In this document: positions 27,513 to 36,894 of the stretch, piece after piece
How positions within the stretch are numbered: the stretch's first letter is position 1
Layout of the letters: each line of letters starts with the position of its first letter
Assembly (NCBI GenBank): GCA_964428015.1
Contig: CAYRWR010000008.1
Location: 1-64,000, forward strand
Direction: 5' to 3'
DNA: 64,000 nt
From: CAYRWR01 sp964428015
GTDB lineage: Bacteria; Spirochaetota; Brevinematia; Brevinematales; CAYRWR01
Notes under the pieces: model-generated
Databases searched by the model: none
What the model saw: only the letters and a program-made list of their open reading frames with translations
What the model was told of the DNA's origin: nothing
Position numbers and translations under genes: made by a program

Positions 27513-28310
27513 TTACCGGGCCGGGGGTGTGTACACCTTGCGGCGGATGATCTGGAGGATCACGCCCAGGCTCAGTACGGTGATACAGCCCGCGGTCACA
27601 CCCAGCAGTGTGGTGAGAGGAGTTGTATCTATTACGGAGCGCTTCAGGTAGATGCCGATCAGAGCCCAGTCTACGACCAGAGTATAAAAAATATCATTAT
27701 GTATAAACAGAAACACCAATCCCAGTATCGCGGCAATGCTGACCATAACGATGGTCCAGACCTGTTGAGATATTCCCCAGCCTGTCCACTGGTATTTGAC
27801 CAGGGCGGCTGTGATATTAGCGATGGTAGCTACAGATATCCAGCCCAGGTAGACGGAAAAAGTGGCATGTATACAGCTTTTTCTGGAATTATCGCCCCGG
27901 CCCTGTCCAATCCCCAGGCGCTGGTACAGGACGATCAGGCTGGCCAGGAGGCCCAGCATAGCTAGGATGGAGACGATCATCAGTTCATAGTGCCAGGCAA
28001 AAATCCACCCGATATTGAAGATACTGGACAGTATAAACCAGTAGGAGATATCCTTCAGTACCTGCTTTTCGTCTCCCTTTAAGGCCAGCATGAACTGATA
28101 AATGACAAATGCGGCCAGCTGCAGATAAATCACTCCCCAGATGGCAAAAGTCAGTCCTGAGGGTACAAACAGGTTGACATACAGATCGGATAATTCACCG
28201 GGGGTTTTGCCGTTGATGGGCAAAATGGCTGACAAAGCATTGACCACCAATACAGATATCACTGCGGTCACATTGCCCATAGCCATAGAAATCTTTTGTG
28301 ATGTACTCAT
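27513..28310 (-). CDS. TspO/MBR-related (tryptophan-rich sensory protein-like) membrane protein
   Basis: A 265-residue integral membrane protein with seven or eight hydrophobic segments. The opening helices contain the family signature PSGLTFAIWGVIYL and later WH/WIFAWHY positions. TspO proteins bind porphyrins and other lipophilic ligands; longer versions like this one are found in several bacterial phyla and are poorly studied. SD GAAGGAG lies 7 bases upstream. It overlaps the preceding gene by 4 bases, so the two are translationally coupled. Confidence 0.75.
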   Translation of the reverse strand: MSTSQKISMAMGNVTAVISVLVVNALSAILPINGKTPGELSDLYVNLFVPSGLTFAIWGVIYLQLAAFVIYQFMLALKGDEKQVLKDISYWFILSSIFNIGWIFAWHYELMIVSILAMLGLLASLIVLYQRLGIGQGRGDNSRKSCIHATFSVYLGWISVATIANITAALVKYQWTGWGISQQVWTIVMVSIAAILGLVFLFIHNDIFYTLVVDWALIGIYLKRSVIDTTPLTTLLGVTAGCITVLSLGVILQIIRRKVYTPPAR

Positions 28311-28945
28311 GGAGTTTCTCCTTCTTTTTTAGTTAAATCTATCAGCATAAATTCATTGCCTATGACTTTGACTGAATAGAGCGGCCAGAAATATTTCAAG
28401 TCGCATTCTCCCGTGAGGCTTAATTCTGTCATATCTTTTCGGGCTGCTTCATTCTGGTATAGTTTTTCAAGATTGGTGCAATCGGGATATCTTTCGGCTA
28501 GTTTTATTAATCCGGAGTAATGCGCTGGTACATAGAAATGTCCTGAACTTTCCTGATAGGAAAAACCGATCTTCTGGATGTATAACTGTACCATATTTTG
28601 TTTAGAAATTAATTTCTCCCTCCTGATAAAGTGTTTTAATATCTTCATCCATAAACGCATCTCTTCTTTCAGGAGATGGCGGTTGGTGATCACTGAGAGC
28701 GGGGCGTTCTGGGGAGAAATGTTCATTACAGTCCAGTGACTATTACTGTCTAAAAACATACTGCCCCCGGAATATTGCAGCCCGGAAGGGGATAGATAAA
28801 ACACCTGTTGATTTATCCAGGTTTTTGTAATACCAAATTGCTGTAAAATGTTTTCATATTCCGGCCACATTACCAGTGCATCATTTTTAAAGGAAAATAA
28901 AAGCACAGCAGGAATTAACCATATCAGGACTATCAGTGTTTTCAA
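28307..28945 (-). CDS. Membrane-anchored or secreted protein, unrecognised
   Basis: A 212-residue protein with an N-terminal hydrophobic segment (about 1-18) acting as signal peptide or anchor. The rest is mixed alpha/beta with no motif I recognise. A TTG start at 28945 is supported by GGGAG 5-6 bases upstream. It overlaps the TspO-like gene by 4 bases and probably shares its transcript. Confidence 0.6.
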   Translation of the reverse strand: MKTLIVLIWLIPAVLLFSFKNDALVMWPEYENILQQFGITKTWINQQVFYLSPSGLQYSGGSMFLDSNSHWTVMNISPQNAPLSVITNRHLLKEEMRLWMKILKHFIRREKLISKQNMVQLYIQKIGFSYQESSGHFYVPAHYSGLIKLAERYPDCTNLEKLYQNEAARKDMTELSLTGECDLKYFWPLYSVKVIGNEFMLIDLTKKEGETP

Positions 28946-29061
28946 AACAGACTCCCGGGTAACAAAATAACAATGGCTGCAAAAAAAAGCAAGAAAGTCG
29001 GTGTGAGACTGGACTTCATCCCTTATACTTCATTATTATATGGATAATATAAGGAGGATAT

Positions 29062-29583
29062 ATGCGATTGCAATATAAAACTATTGGAATGCTGATAGGC
29101 CCAGGATATGAAGAATTGGAACACTGGGTACCCTATATGCGCATGCGTGAGGAGGGAGCGCATGTGATCGTCATCGGAGAGTCAGCCGGCACCCGGTATA
29201 TGAGCAAGCACGGCTGCTATCCTGCTACCAGTGAAAAAGCGGCAGCGGAGGTCAACCCGGCTGAACTGGACGCGCTCCTGATACCTGGGGGTCATTGTCC
29301 CGATAAAATCCGGCGTGATCCGTCAATTAAGAAACTGGTTAAAGATATGCATGCGCTGAATAAAATAATAGGTATGATCTGTCACGCCGGATCGGTAGGT
29401 ATATCTGCCGGCATTATCGGGTCCAAGGCTACCGGAAGTGATGGTATTCGGGATGATCTGGAATTGGCGGGGGCACAGTGGGTGGATGAACCTGCATTTA
29501 GAGATGGAAATATCGTGTGGGGGAGGGTGGTCGAGGATATTCCTGCTTATATGGCAGAACTGATCAAGGCCTTAACCCTGTAA
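29062..29583 (+). CDS. DJ-1/PfpI family protein
   Basis: A 173-residue class I glutamine-amidotransferase-like protein of the DJ-1/PfpI superfamily. The nucleophile-elbow Cys107 lies in GMICHAGSVG, followed by His108, and Glu in GYEELEHW near residue 15 matches the conserved acid. Members are deglycases, peptidases or chaperones; the ICHG/ICHA elbow is typical of PfpI/YhbO. AAGGAGGATAT precedes the ATG. Stand-alone gene. Precise activity cannot be told from sequence. Confidence 0.88.
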   Translation: MRLQYKTIGMLIGPGYEELEHWVPYMRMREEGAHVIVIGESAGTRYMSKHGCYPATSEKAAAEVNPAELDALLIPGGHCPDKIRRDPSIKKLVKDMHALNKIIGMICHAGSVGISAGIIGSKATGSDGIRDDLELAGAQWVDEPAFRDGNIVWGRVVEDIPAYMAELIKALTL

Positions 29584-29664
29584 AACAGGGCAGACACTGA
29601 ACTTCAAAATGACAGAAATTTAAACTGATGCTATTATTAGGGCAAAGAAATCCAGGATTTTATC

Positions 29665-30102
29665 ATGAGACTCAAACCGCTGCTAATTTTTTTTCTCATT
29701 TCCGGTGTGGGGTGCAGCCGTCCCAATCCGCTGAAAAGTGATGGGATTCTGACCCCTCACAACAGAGTAAAGATCTTGCTCAAATATATGCATTTACCGG
29801 AAGGAATCAGAGATTGTGAATTTATTTTGTATGATGTGAATCAGGGAGGTAGTAGACTGCTTCCCGGTCCTACCGATTTGGACTATCAGGTTGTTATGAA
29901 AGTTGACAGAAATTTTTTAGATACCTGGATGACTAATTTGCATCCTGCGGTCGGTCTGGATTACACTTGGCTAAAAAGTATGAAATGGCTGAAAAGAGAT
30001 TATTTTCCACATTCAGAATCAAATATGTACACCAATACCCATCTACAATTGACGGTCTTTAGGGAGTCAGGTCTGGTGTACCTACGGTATATACAACATT
30101 AA
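29665..30102 (+). CDS. Small putative lipoprotein, unrecognised
   Basis: A 145-residue protein whose N-terminus (MRLKPLLIFFLISGVGC) is a lipoprotein signal with Cys17 as the likely lipidated residue; the box is relaxed at the -3 position, as tolerated in spirochaetes. The mature protein has no recognised domain. SD CAGGA. It is followed 15 bases later by the GNAT fusion gene. Confidence 0.6.
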   Translation: MRLKPLLIFFLISGVGCSRPNPLKSDGILTPHNRVKILLKYMHLPEGIRDCEFILYDVNQGGSRLLPGPTDLDYQVVMKVDRNFLDTWMTNLHPAVGLDYTWLKSMKWLKRDYFPHSESNMYTNTHLQLTVFRESGLVYLRYIQH

Positions 30103-30117
30103 GAGAAGGAATCTATT

Positions 30118-30975
30118 ATGGAAATAAGAAAATGTCTGCTGGACGAGATGAATAGAATCGTGGATTTAGTTCGTCTAAACGGTCTGGATATATCAGATAG
30201 GGAGGATTGGTCAGAAAACGATTATTTTGTGGCAGTTAACAATGGACAGATCATAGGCTGTATTGGACTCCAGAGTGTCAGCAATTCTGGATTAGTCAGA
30301 TCAGTAACAGTTGATCGGGAATTCAGAAGCCAGGGTGTTGCCAGAAAGATGCATAGTTTTCTCAAGGGAGAAGCCAGAAAAAGAGAGGTGACAGACCTGT
30401 ATCTATTAACTGAAACAGCCAGGGATTTTTTTCTCAAGCTGGGATACCAGGATTGGGACAGAGAACAAGTCCCTGAATTCATAGGACAGACCCGTCAATT
30501 CAGTGAATCCTGTCCGAAATCAGCCGTTCTGATGAAAAAATCACTTACCACTATGGGTGAGATTGCCATGGGAAATTTCGAAAAGGGCTGGTTTTGTGCT
30601 GAGAGCCTCCTGCTGGCTGCGGCAGATAGGTACAATATTCCCTCTGGAAATCTGATTTCACTGGCCAGCGGATTTTGCAGCGGTATTGCCCGAACGGGTG
30701 GACTATGCGGCGCGGTTACAGGATCCATCCTGGCTTTGAGTCTGGTCTTCGGTCGTAAATCGCCCCAGGAAACGATGGATGTATTATATGAGAAAGTCCG
30801 CAACTTTCAGGATAAATTCCGGGCGGAGTATGGCACTTTGACCTGCAGTGGCCTGCTGGGACTGGATCTGGCTACACCTGAGGGCCAGGCCGGTTTCAAA
30901 CAGGAATTGTGGGGATTGTCCTGTAGAGAATATGTGGCTAGAGCGGGTGACATACTGGAAGCATTTCTGTATTGA
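30118..30975 (+). CDS. GNAT acetyltransferase fused to a C_GCAxxG_C_C redox domain
   Basis: A 285-residue fusion. Residues 1-about 135 are a GNAT N-acetyltransferase of the ArsN2-like type, with the acetyl-CoA loop SQGVARKMH and LYLLTETARDFFLKLGY. Residues about 145-285 match the C_GCAxxG_C_C family: Cys in WFCAES, CGAVTGS, TCSGLLG and SCREY, a cysteine pattern of small putative redox proteins. Both families occur in metal or arsenic resistance loci, so detoxification is possible but not shown. AGAAGGAA SD. No ars genes are nearby. Confidence 0.82.
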   Translation: MEIRKCLLDEMNRIVDLVRLNGLDISDREDWSENDYFVAVNNGQIIGCIGLQSVSNSGLVRSVTVDREFRSQGVARKMHSFLKGEARKREVTDLYLLTETARDFFLKLGYQDWDREQVPEFIGQTRQFSESCPKSAVLMKKSLTTMGEIAMGNFEKGWFCAESLLLAAADRYNIPSGNLISLASGFCSGIARTGGLCGAVTGSILALSLVFGRKSPQETMDVLYEKVRNFQDKFRAEYGTLTCSGLLGLDLATPEGQAGFKQELWGLSCREYVARAGDILEAFLY

Positions 30976-31072
30976 CAAAGTGATTTACAGGTATAAAATA
31001 GACATATATGCTTGGAAAAAAATTTTATTCAGGTTATGATATAAAAGAATAAGATGCAATAGAGGGTGTGAA

Positions 31073-31798
31073 TTGCCAATCCGCTATGATAATATCGTCC
31101 CCTGGGGTAGGAATTACCAGGAATATGTACGTATGTTTGACCTCAGTCAGGTAGAACTTCATTCCAGAATATTGGATTGTGCCGGTGGGCCTTCCAGTTT
31201 TAATACGGAATGTAATGACCGTATGGGACAGGTAGTATCCATAGACCCTTTATATAATCTGACCAGAGATAAAATCTCAGAGCGGATTTATGATACCTGG
31301 GAAAAAGTCCTGCAGGAAACACAGGAGAATATGAATAAATACATCTGGGATGAAATTGGCTCTGTGATCCAGCTGGGCAATATCCGCATGGGGGCCATGA
31401 GAAAATTCCTGTGTACATATGAAAAAGGTAAAAAAGAAAAAAAATATATCCCCGGTGAATTACCTGTCCTGTCTTTTCCACCGGAAAGTTTTGATTTAGC
31501 TGTATGTTCCCATTTTTTATTTTTGTACAGCGATCAGCTGGATTACGACTTTCATCTCAAATCTCTTCGGGAAATGTTAAGAGTCGCCAAAGAAGTACGC
31601 ATTCACCCCCTGCTCGATCATAACGGCAAACCTTTCACACAAATGGATAAACTATTAGAAGAGTTAAAACCTTTTAATCCTGAGATCCGGACCGTTAATT
31701 ATGAATTTTTAAAAGGGGCAAACCAGACCCTTTTTCTAAAAAATCCTCCGCCAGCTAAAAAAAGCGATGATTACAAACCCCCCAAGCTCAGGATATAA
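31073..31798 (+). CDS. Probable SAM-dependent methyltransferase
   Basis: A 241-residue cytoplasmic protein with a class I methyltransferase layout: ILDCAGGPSSF (SAM-binding glycine loop, about 25-35), VSIDP (acidic end of strand 2), and FDLAVCSHFLFLY (motif IV). The C-terminal about 70 residues are basic. A TTG start is supported by AGAGGG 6 bases upstream. Substrate unknown; no partner gene. Confidence 0.72.
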   Translation: MPIRYDNIVPWGRNYQEYVRMFDLSQVELHSRILDCAGGPSSFNTECNDRMGQVVSIDPLYNLTRDKISERIYDTWEKVLQETQENMNKYIWDEIGSVIQLGNIRMGAMRKFLCTYEKGKKEKKYIPGELPVLSFPPESFDLAVCSHFLFLYSDQLDYDFHLKSLREMLRVAKEVRIHPLLDHNGKPFTQMDKLLEELKPFNPEIRTVNYEFLKGANQTLFLKNPPPAKKSDDYKPPKLRI

Positions 31799-31943
31799 AC
31801 AGGGGATGAAGTCATTAAATAAGCTATCAAAAAACTTTGCGTTTTCAAAGCAGAAAAGATAAAATAACACTTAAATAGTAGGAATATGTTTTTCTGGAAT
31901 TGTATTCTGGGAAAATAATTCAAAAAAAAGAATGAGGGCAATA

Positions 31944-33371
31944 ATGATAACAACCGGTCTTATTATCATGACAATTACCGCTATTGTATTTTCCATTGCG
32001 GGGATGTTCTACTCCAGAGGTAAAAAACTCACGCCGGAGCAATTCATTTCCGCCCGGAACACGGTGTCTCTATCCGCTCTGATTGCAACTATCGTGGCTT
32101 CTTCCATGGGCGCCTGGATTCTTTTTTCTCCCGCGGAAACCGGAGCGACCGCGGGACTAGCCGGGATTCTGGGCTATGCGCTGGGCAGCGCTTCCGCGGC
32201 CATTATTTTTATCTGGCTAGGCAGGGTGCTACGTGACAGGATGCCGGGAGGCTATACCCTTACAGAATTTGTAGGGCAGCGATACGGCAGATTGATGTAT
32301 GTACTGGTACTGCTGATCATGACATTCTATATGGGGGTCTACCTGTCCGCCGAACTGACGGGGATAGCCCTGGCTTCACAATTGATGTTTCATATCCCGT
32401 TTTGGGTCACATCAGTCCTCATAGGAGCAGCTACTCTGAGCTATACAGTATTTGGAGGTATCCAGGCTACCGTATTCACTGACCGGGTACAGAGTATGAT
32501 CATTCTCCCCTTGTTAGCTGTCCTTTTTGTGGCCGCGATTGTATTTTTAGGTGACGCGCATTTTATCACAGATTTGAATACCAGAGATAGCGCTCTCTTG
32601 AATCCTTTATGGCCTTCCGGGCTGGAATTTGGAGCCTCTCTTATCATCGCCATTGTGGCAGCTGAGCTATTCAATCAGGGAAACTGGCAAAGGGTGTACC
32701 TCGCCAAAGACACCACTGTTATGAAAAAAGGATTCCTGGCCGCAGGGCTGATTATCCTGCCGGTCATATTGATCGCAGGTTCTTTTGGTTTTTTCGCCGC
32801 ATTTAAAGGCCAGACCCAGGATCCCTCTGTATCCCTGTTTGCTTATGTGATGGGGAGTATGCCTGCCTGGACTGCCCTGATAGTCCTGGTATTGGCAGTA
32901 GCCTTGATCATGAGCAGTATGGATACACTGCTGAATGGACTGGTCAGTCTGTATACGGTCAATTTTGTCCGGCTGAGGCCCCAGGCATCTCAAAGGAGTA
33001 TACTGATTTTTGCCAAACTCATCACTATAGCTATAGCTGGAGCCGCAGTGTTTGTTTCAACTAAAGGCTGGAGTGTACTGTATCTTTTTCTGGTAGCAGA
33101 TCTGGTCTGCGCGGCAGCTGTCTTCCCGGTATTTTACGGTTTATTTTCCCGCAAACATAGCTCCTGGTCGGCTTTAGTGTCCATCATTATAGGGATCGTT
33201 CTGGGAGCACTGGTTTTTCCTGATCCAGGATTTAGCCAGGGTAATCTCTTGTATGCCTTTGCTATAGCTCTGGGGTCATCCCTGGTGGTTTCTGTTATTC
33301 TGACACCCTGGGGCAAACCTTATGAGATGGAGCGGTTAAAAGAAAACCCCACCATTTTGGGTAGTGAATAA
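31944..33371 (+). CDS. Sodium:solute symporter (SSS family)
   Basis: A 475-residue transporter with about thirteen helices and the SSS signature region (GGYTLTEFVGQRYG, then SYTVFGGIQATVFTDRVQ, about 150-172). Uptake of an organic solute coupled to Na+ in the inner membrane. The substrate (proline, pantothenate, sugar or urea class) cannot be assigned. ATG 31944 is preferred to 31932 because GAGGG lies 6 bases upstream. Single gene ahead of the NRAMP gene. Confidence 0.85.
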   Translation: MITTGLIIMTITAIVFSIAGMFYSRGKKLTPEQFISARNTVSLSALIATIVASSMGAWILFSPAETGATAGLAGILGYALGSASAAIIFIWLGRVLRDRMPGGYTLTEFVGQRYGRLMYVLVLLIMTFYMGVYLSAELTGIALASQLMFHIPFWVTSVLIGAATLSYTVFGGIQATVFTDRVQSMIILPLLAVLFVAAIVFLGDAHFITDLNTRDSALLNPLWPSGLEFGASLIIAIVAAELFNQGNWQRVYLAKDTTVMKKGFLAAGLIILPVILIAGSFGFFAAFKGQTQDPSVSLFAYVMGSMPAWTALIVLVLAVALIMSSMDTLLNGLVSLYTVNFVRLRPQASQRSILIFAKLITIAIAGAAVFVSTKGWSVLYLFLVADLVCAAAVFPVFYGLFSRKHSSWSALVSIIIGIVLGALVFPDPGFSQGNLLYAFAIALGSSLVVSVILTPWGKPYEMERLKENPTILGSE

Positions 33372-33462
33372 CTAAAACCCACCCGTATATTGCATTCGGG
33401 GGATAGAGAGGATATAATAGAAAAAACGGTATGCAGAAGGAAACATTTTTCAGGATGAATAT

Positions 33463-34719
33463 ATGACAAAGGTACAGAAAAAACAAAACAATAAGATGAG
33501 CATCGGTAATATCCTGCGTTTTCTGGGGCCTGGTTTTCTGGTCACCATAGGCTTTATTGACCCCGGAAACTGGGCAACCAATATTGAGGGCGGCTCCAAG
33601 TTCGGATATGACCTGTTATGGGTAATCACCCTGAGTACTCTCATGCTGATCATTATTCAGAATATGGCCGCCAAGCTGGGTATTGCCACCGGAAAATCCC
33701 TGGCGGTCAATATTCGCACCCATTTTCCCAAACCGGCCAGCGCCACTATCGGAGTCACTATCATTCTGGCGTGTGTGGCTACCGATGTAGCTGAACTCCT
33801 GGGAGGTGCCATAGGTTTTGCGCTGCTCTTTCACTTTCCCCTGTGGCTGGGGGCCCTGGCTACGATTATTCTGGAGGTTTTCTTCATCATCAGCCAGCGG
33901 TATCATAAGCTGGAAAAAATCATTATCGGTTTTCTGGCGGTCATAGGGCTTTGCTACATAGTGGAATTATTCATTGTCAGACCGGTGTGGGGGCAGGTTC
34001 TGCCTGCTATGGTTGTACCCAAGCTGGACCGGTCCACTATCTATATCGCCATGGGTATCCTGGGTGCTGTGGTCATGCCCCACAATATTTTCCTGCATTC
34101 CAATGTCATCCATTCCCGAAAATGGGGTTTATCCGATGATGAAAAGTTGGAGACTCTGAAATTTGAAAAGATCGATACTTATGTCTCTATGTTTGTAGGC
34201 TGGCTCATCAACTCCGCCATGATTATAGTAGCAGCAGCTGTATTTCATAAGAACGGGGTATTGGTGGACAGTATTGAACAGGCTTCTCTGACTCTCACCC
34301 CCCTGGCCGGAGCATTAGCCGGACTGCTGTTCTCCATAGCTCTGGTATTCGCGGGTGTGAGCTCTTCTATAACATCTTCCATGGCTGAGGTCAATGTCAT
34401 CACCGGATTTCTGGGTAAGCCGGAAGATCCCAAGACACTGCTGTACCGTATCGGAGTATTTGCTACCGCTATACCGTCCTTTTTTATCATACTGTTCAGC
34501 TCCAACAGTATCTATAATATCCTGATTTTCAGCCAGGTTGTCCTAAGCATACAACTGCCTTTTACCCTCATACCTCTGGTGATCTTATCCCGCAACAAAA
34601 AGATAATGGGCAGTTTCAGGACCAAGCTGCCGGAATTCATCACTGCTATTGCGATATCCGCTCTGGTCATAGGCTTGAATATATATCTGTTGTATAGTAC
34701 ACTATTCCCGGGAGCGTAG
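33463..34719 (+). CDS. mntH: NRAMP-family divalent metal (Mn2+/Fe2+) transporter
   Basis: A 418-residue proton-coupled metal importer with eleven helices. The metal-binding DPGN motif is at 33-36 in helix 1 and the MPHN motif at 205-208 in helix 6, both intact, so manganese or iron transport is expected. GATGAATAT with AGGA precedes the ATG. A UspA gene starts 3 bases after its stop. No MntR-like operator is evident upstream. Confidence 0.93.
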   Translation: MTKVQKKQNNKMSIGNILRFLGPGFLVTIGFIDPGNWATNIEGGSKFGYDLLWVITLSTLMLIIIQNMAAKLGIATGKSLAVNIRTHFPKPASATIGVTIILACVATDVAELLGGAIGFALLFHFPLWLGALATIILEVFFIISQRYHKLEKIIIGFLAVIGLCYIVELFIVRPVWGQVLPAMVVPKLDRSTIYIAMGILGAVVMPHNIFLHSNVIHSRKWGLSDDEKLETLKFEKIDTYVSMFVGWLINSAMIIVAAAVFHKNGVLVDSIEQASLTLTPLAGALAGLLFSIALVFAGVSSSITSSMAEVNVITGFLGKPEDPKTLLYRIGVFATAIPSFFIILFSSNSIYNILIFSQVVLSIQLPFTLIPLVILSRNKKIMGSFRTKLPEFITAIAISALVIGLNIYLLYSTLFPGA

Positions 34720-34722
34720 AAG

Positions 34723-35133
34723 ATGAGTTTATACCATAAAATACTGGTGACTCTGGACTGCAGTGATGTTGACCTGGTAATCATCAGCCATATAGTAGAA
34801 TTAGCCAAAATTCACCACTCCCGTGTGGATCTGATACATGTCCTGCATTCCCACACCCTGGATCAGAAGCAGTACATGATGGAAAAAGCTACAGAATATA
34901 CTCAGTCTTATCAGAAACAGTTTCAGGATGAAAAAATCCCGGTAGAGATCATCATCAGGGTAGGCGAACCGGAAGAAGAAATTTTGAAAGTAATAGAAAA
35001 AGGCAGCTATGATCTGGTGGCTCTGGCAACACATGGACACCATTTTTTCATGGATATCCTGTACGGCAGTGTCTCTGACAGTCTTAAACACAAGATTGAT
35101 GTACCCATCCTGCTTATCAAGGGCAAGAAATAA
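34723..35133 (+). CDS. UspA-type universal stress protein
   Basis: A 136-residue single-domain universal stress protein. The nucleotide-binding motif near the C-terminus (ATHGHHFFMDILYGSVSD) has the G-x2-G-x9-G-like pattern in relaxed form, so ATP binding is plausible but not certain. It begins 3 bases after mntH and is probably coupled with it, linking metal uptake with stress. Confidence 0.88.
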   Translation: MSLYHKILVTLDCSDVDLVIISHIVELAKIHHSRVDLIHVLHSHTLDQKQYMMEKATEYTQSYQKQFQDEKIPVEIIIRVGEPEEEILKVIEKGSYDLVALATHGHHFFMDILYGSVSDSLKHKIDVPILLIKGKK

Positions 35134-35152
35134 ATCTAAAAAAATCCCGGAT

Positions 35153-35644
35153 TTAATGTCCTATAGCTTTGACCCATTCCAGCAGGCGTTCTTTTTCTGC
35201 TTCACTTTCAATTATACGTAGGGGTAGAAAACGGGCGAATTGTTTATTGGCACGGTTAATCATGAACAAACAGTCTTTTTTAATGAACCATCGGCTGAAT
35301 TCATCCCAGGCAAATGTCTCCCGCAAGAACTCAGTCTCCAATATAAACCCTTTTTCATGGAAAGTCCAGGTCACACTGGCCTGAAGTTTGGGGTCACGCT
35401 TATAAATTTTACCTATGCGCAGAGGCATCAATAAAAAGGTCAGCAATACCGCAGCCAGGGGCAGGGTATAGTACAGCGAAAAAGACCAGTCTCCGCCTAT
35501 AAAAGAGAAAAACAAGCCAATTGCCAGAAGTACTGCAAAGATGATGAGCAGAATACGGATGGATTTCATATTCAAAAACATGACTCTTTGCGCTGTGATG
35601 TACTCATCTGCTGTCAATTGCGCTGAAACTTTTATTTCCTGCAT
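35153..35644 (-). CDS. YcxB-like membrane protein
   Basis: A 163-residue protein with two hydrophobic segments (about 28-48 and 55-75) and a C-terminal cytoplasmic domain. The VTWTFHEKGFILET and WDEFSRWFIKKDCLFMI segments match the YcxB family. Function of the family is unknown. Single gene, converging on uspA with 19 bases between stops. Confidence 0.72.
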   Translation of the reverse strand: MQEIKVSAQLTADEYITAQRVMFLNMKSIRILLIIFAVLLAIGLFFSFIGGDWSFSLYYTLPLAAVLLTFLLMPLRIGKIYKRDPKLQASVTWTFHEKGFILETEFLRETFAWDEFSRWFIKKDCLFMINRANKQFARFLPLRIIESEAEKERLLEWVKAIGH

Positions 35645-36014
35645 GACTGATACCTGCTATTTGTTTTGAAAAATATTAGCGGTAAAGATCCATTATGTCA
35701 AATCGAAAGTATATATTCACTTTAAATGTGCGCGGCAGCGTTAAAAAAAACGGCACCGCCACCCGGTATATCCTCGCCTGCCCCTCAGGCACAGAATCCA
35801 GGGTTAAATATCCCGTCCCCGTGAGAGGGGAAAACCGCACCCCACACTTTACGGAACTGAACAGACGCGCCGGAAGGCGCCCCGTCCCGGCAGACCAGGG
35901 TGAATAAAACAGGGCTTTTTAAAAAATAATACAATCTGTCTAGAGAATCTCCTGGGTTTACGTAAAGAAGAGTTTACTTTTCACCTGGTATCCAACAGGG
36001 TTAAAACCAGGTGG
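35645..36014. other. Intergenic region with a GC-rich block
   Basis: No convincing gene lies in these 370 bases. A block of about 170 bases (35728-35900) is much richer in GC than its AT-rich flanks and contains several small inverted repeats (for example 35778-35792 with stem GCCTG, and CCCC/GGGG around 35815). A 70-residue frame through it looks spurious. At 35982-36013 an 8-base inverted repeat flanks the stop of the AcpH-like gene but lacks a T run. Confidence 0.5.
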
Positions 36015-36731
36015 TCAGGCTTCCTTCACCGCCAGACTTTTCCACAGGGATGATTTGGATAAACCCAGATTTGCGGCTTCTCTAAACAAAGCCGGAAATT
36101 GAGGCTCCAGCTCCCGGTAGCACCGGGTAAAAAAATCCACATAAACCTGGTCATTAAAATCAGCCAGACCCTCGATGGAGACCCGGCGGGAGAGGCGGTC
36201 CAGGAATAAACGGATGTTGGAAAAGTCCCCGTATTCTCCCAGGAATCCGGCGTAGGCAAACCCGCGGGTCACTTCCAGAAAACGGGCAGAATCAAAACCG
36301 CTGAAGGGTTGGAATAGGGGAAAAGTTTTCCTGAAATCAAAAGAACGGTACAGCCTGTAAAAATCATCAGCCAGACCAGGATCCTGCAGCAGGAGATAGC
36401 GGTCTACCAGGATCTCACAGAGCACATGGGCATGAAAACTGTCCAGGGGCTGCCCGGTCATTTCCTTGAAAAATGACTGCAAGAGAGCCGTGCTGTCCTT
36501 GAAAAACACGGAGCGGTGAAACCAGCGGTCGATCTGGTAATGGATCACCATGCCGGTAATCAGGGACTGTATGCCCGGTGTAAAGCTGTGAAATTCCAGG
36601 GAACGGAGCAGCTTTTCACTAAAACGGAGCGTCCTGCGGAAAAAAGACAGGATGTCAGGCAGGGTCAGACCGATAGTAAAGAATTCGTCTGATGAATCCC
36701 GGTGAAGATAAAAGTGAGATAAATAATTCAT
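36015..36731 (-). CDS. Acyl carrier protein phosphodiesterase-like protein (AcpH family)
   Basis: A 238-residue protein starting MNYLSHFYLH, as AcpH proteins do, with the IHYQIDRWFH segment corresponding to the family HxxID metal-binding motif. AcpH removes phosphopantetheine from acyl carrier protein, but this group of homologues in non-enteric bacteria is divergent and the activity is uncertain. The usual GNxxGDF motif reads FTIGLTLPDI. No clear SD. Single gene. Confidence 0.65.
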   Translation of the reverse strand: MNYLSHFYLHRDSSDEFFTIGLTLPDILSFFRRTLRFSEKLLRSLEFHSFTPGIQSLITGMVIHYQIDRWFHRSVFFKDSTALLQSFFKEMTGQPLDSFHAHVLCEILVDRYLLLQDPGLADDFYRLYRSFDFRKTFPLFQPFSGFDSARFLEVTRGFAYAGFLGEYGDFSNIRLFLDRLSRRVSIEGLADFNDQVYVDFFTRCYRELEPQFPALFREAANLGLSKSSLWKSLAVKEA

Positions 36732-36894
36732 AGTGTAGTTTATCTATTTTACACACTTTGGTCAATGGCTGTCTGATTATACTCTGAGATTTCTACATAA
36801 CTGATTTGCCTGTAATTAAAAATAAATCTTTCTTTTTTCCACAAATAATAGTATGATTTTAACTGGGTGAAGACCAGTTCAGGGAGGATACGCC

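Noticed and set aside
35695..35907. 70-residue open frame in the intergenic GC-rich block
   Set aside because: Composition is dominated by Arg, Pro and Gly, no SD is visible and no family is recognised; the openness is explained by high GC and lack of AT-rich stops.
35982..36013. Inverted repeat after the AcpH-like gene considered as a terminator
   Set aside because: The 8-base stem has a 16-base loop and no T run on the minus strand, so it does not meet a Rho-independent terminator pattern.
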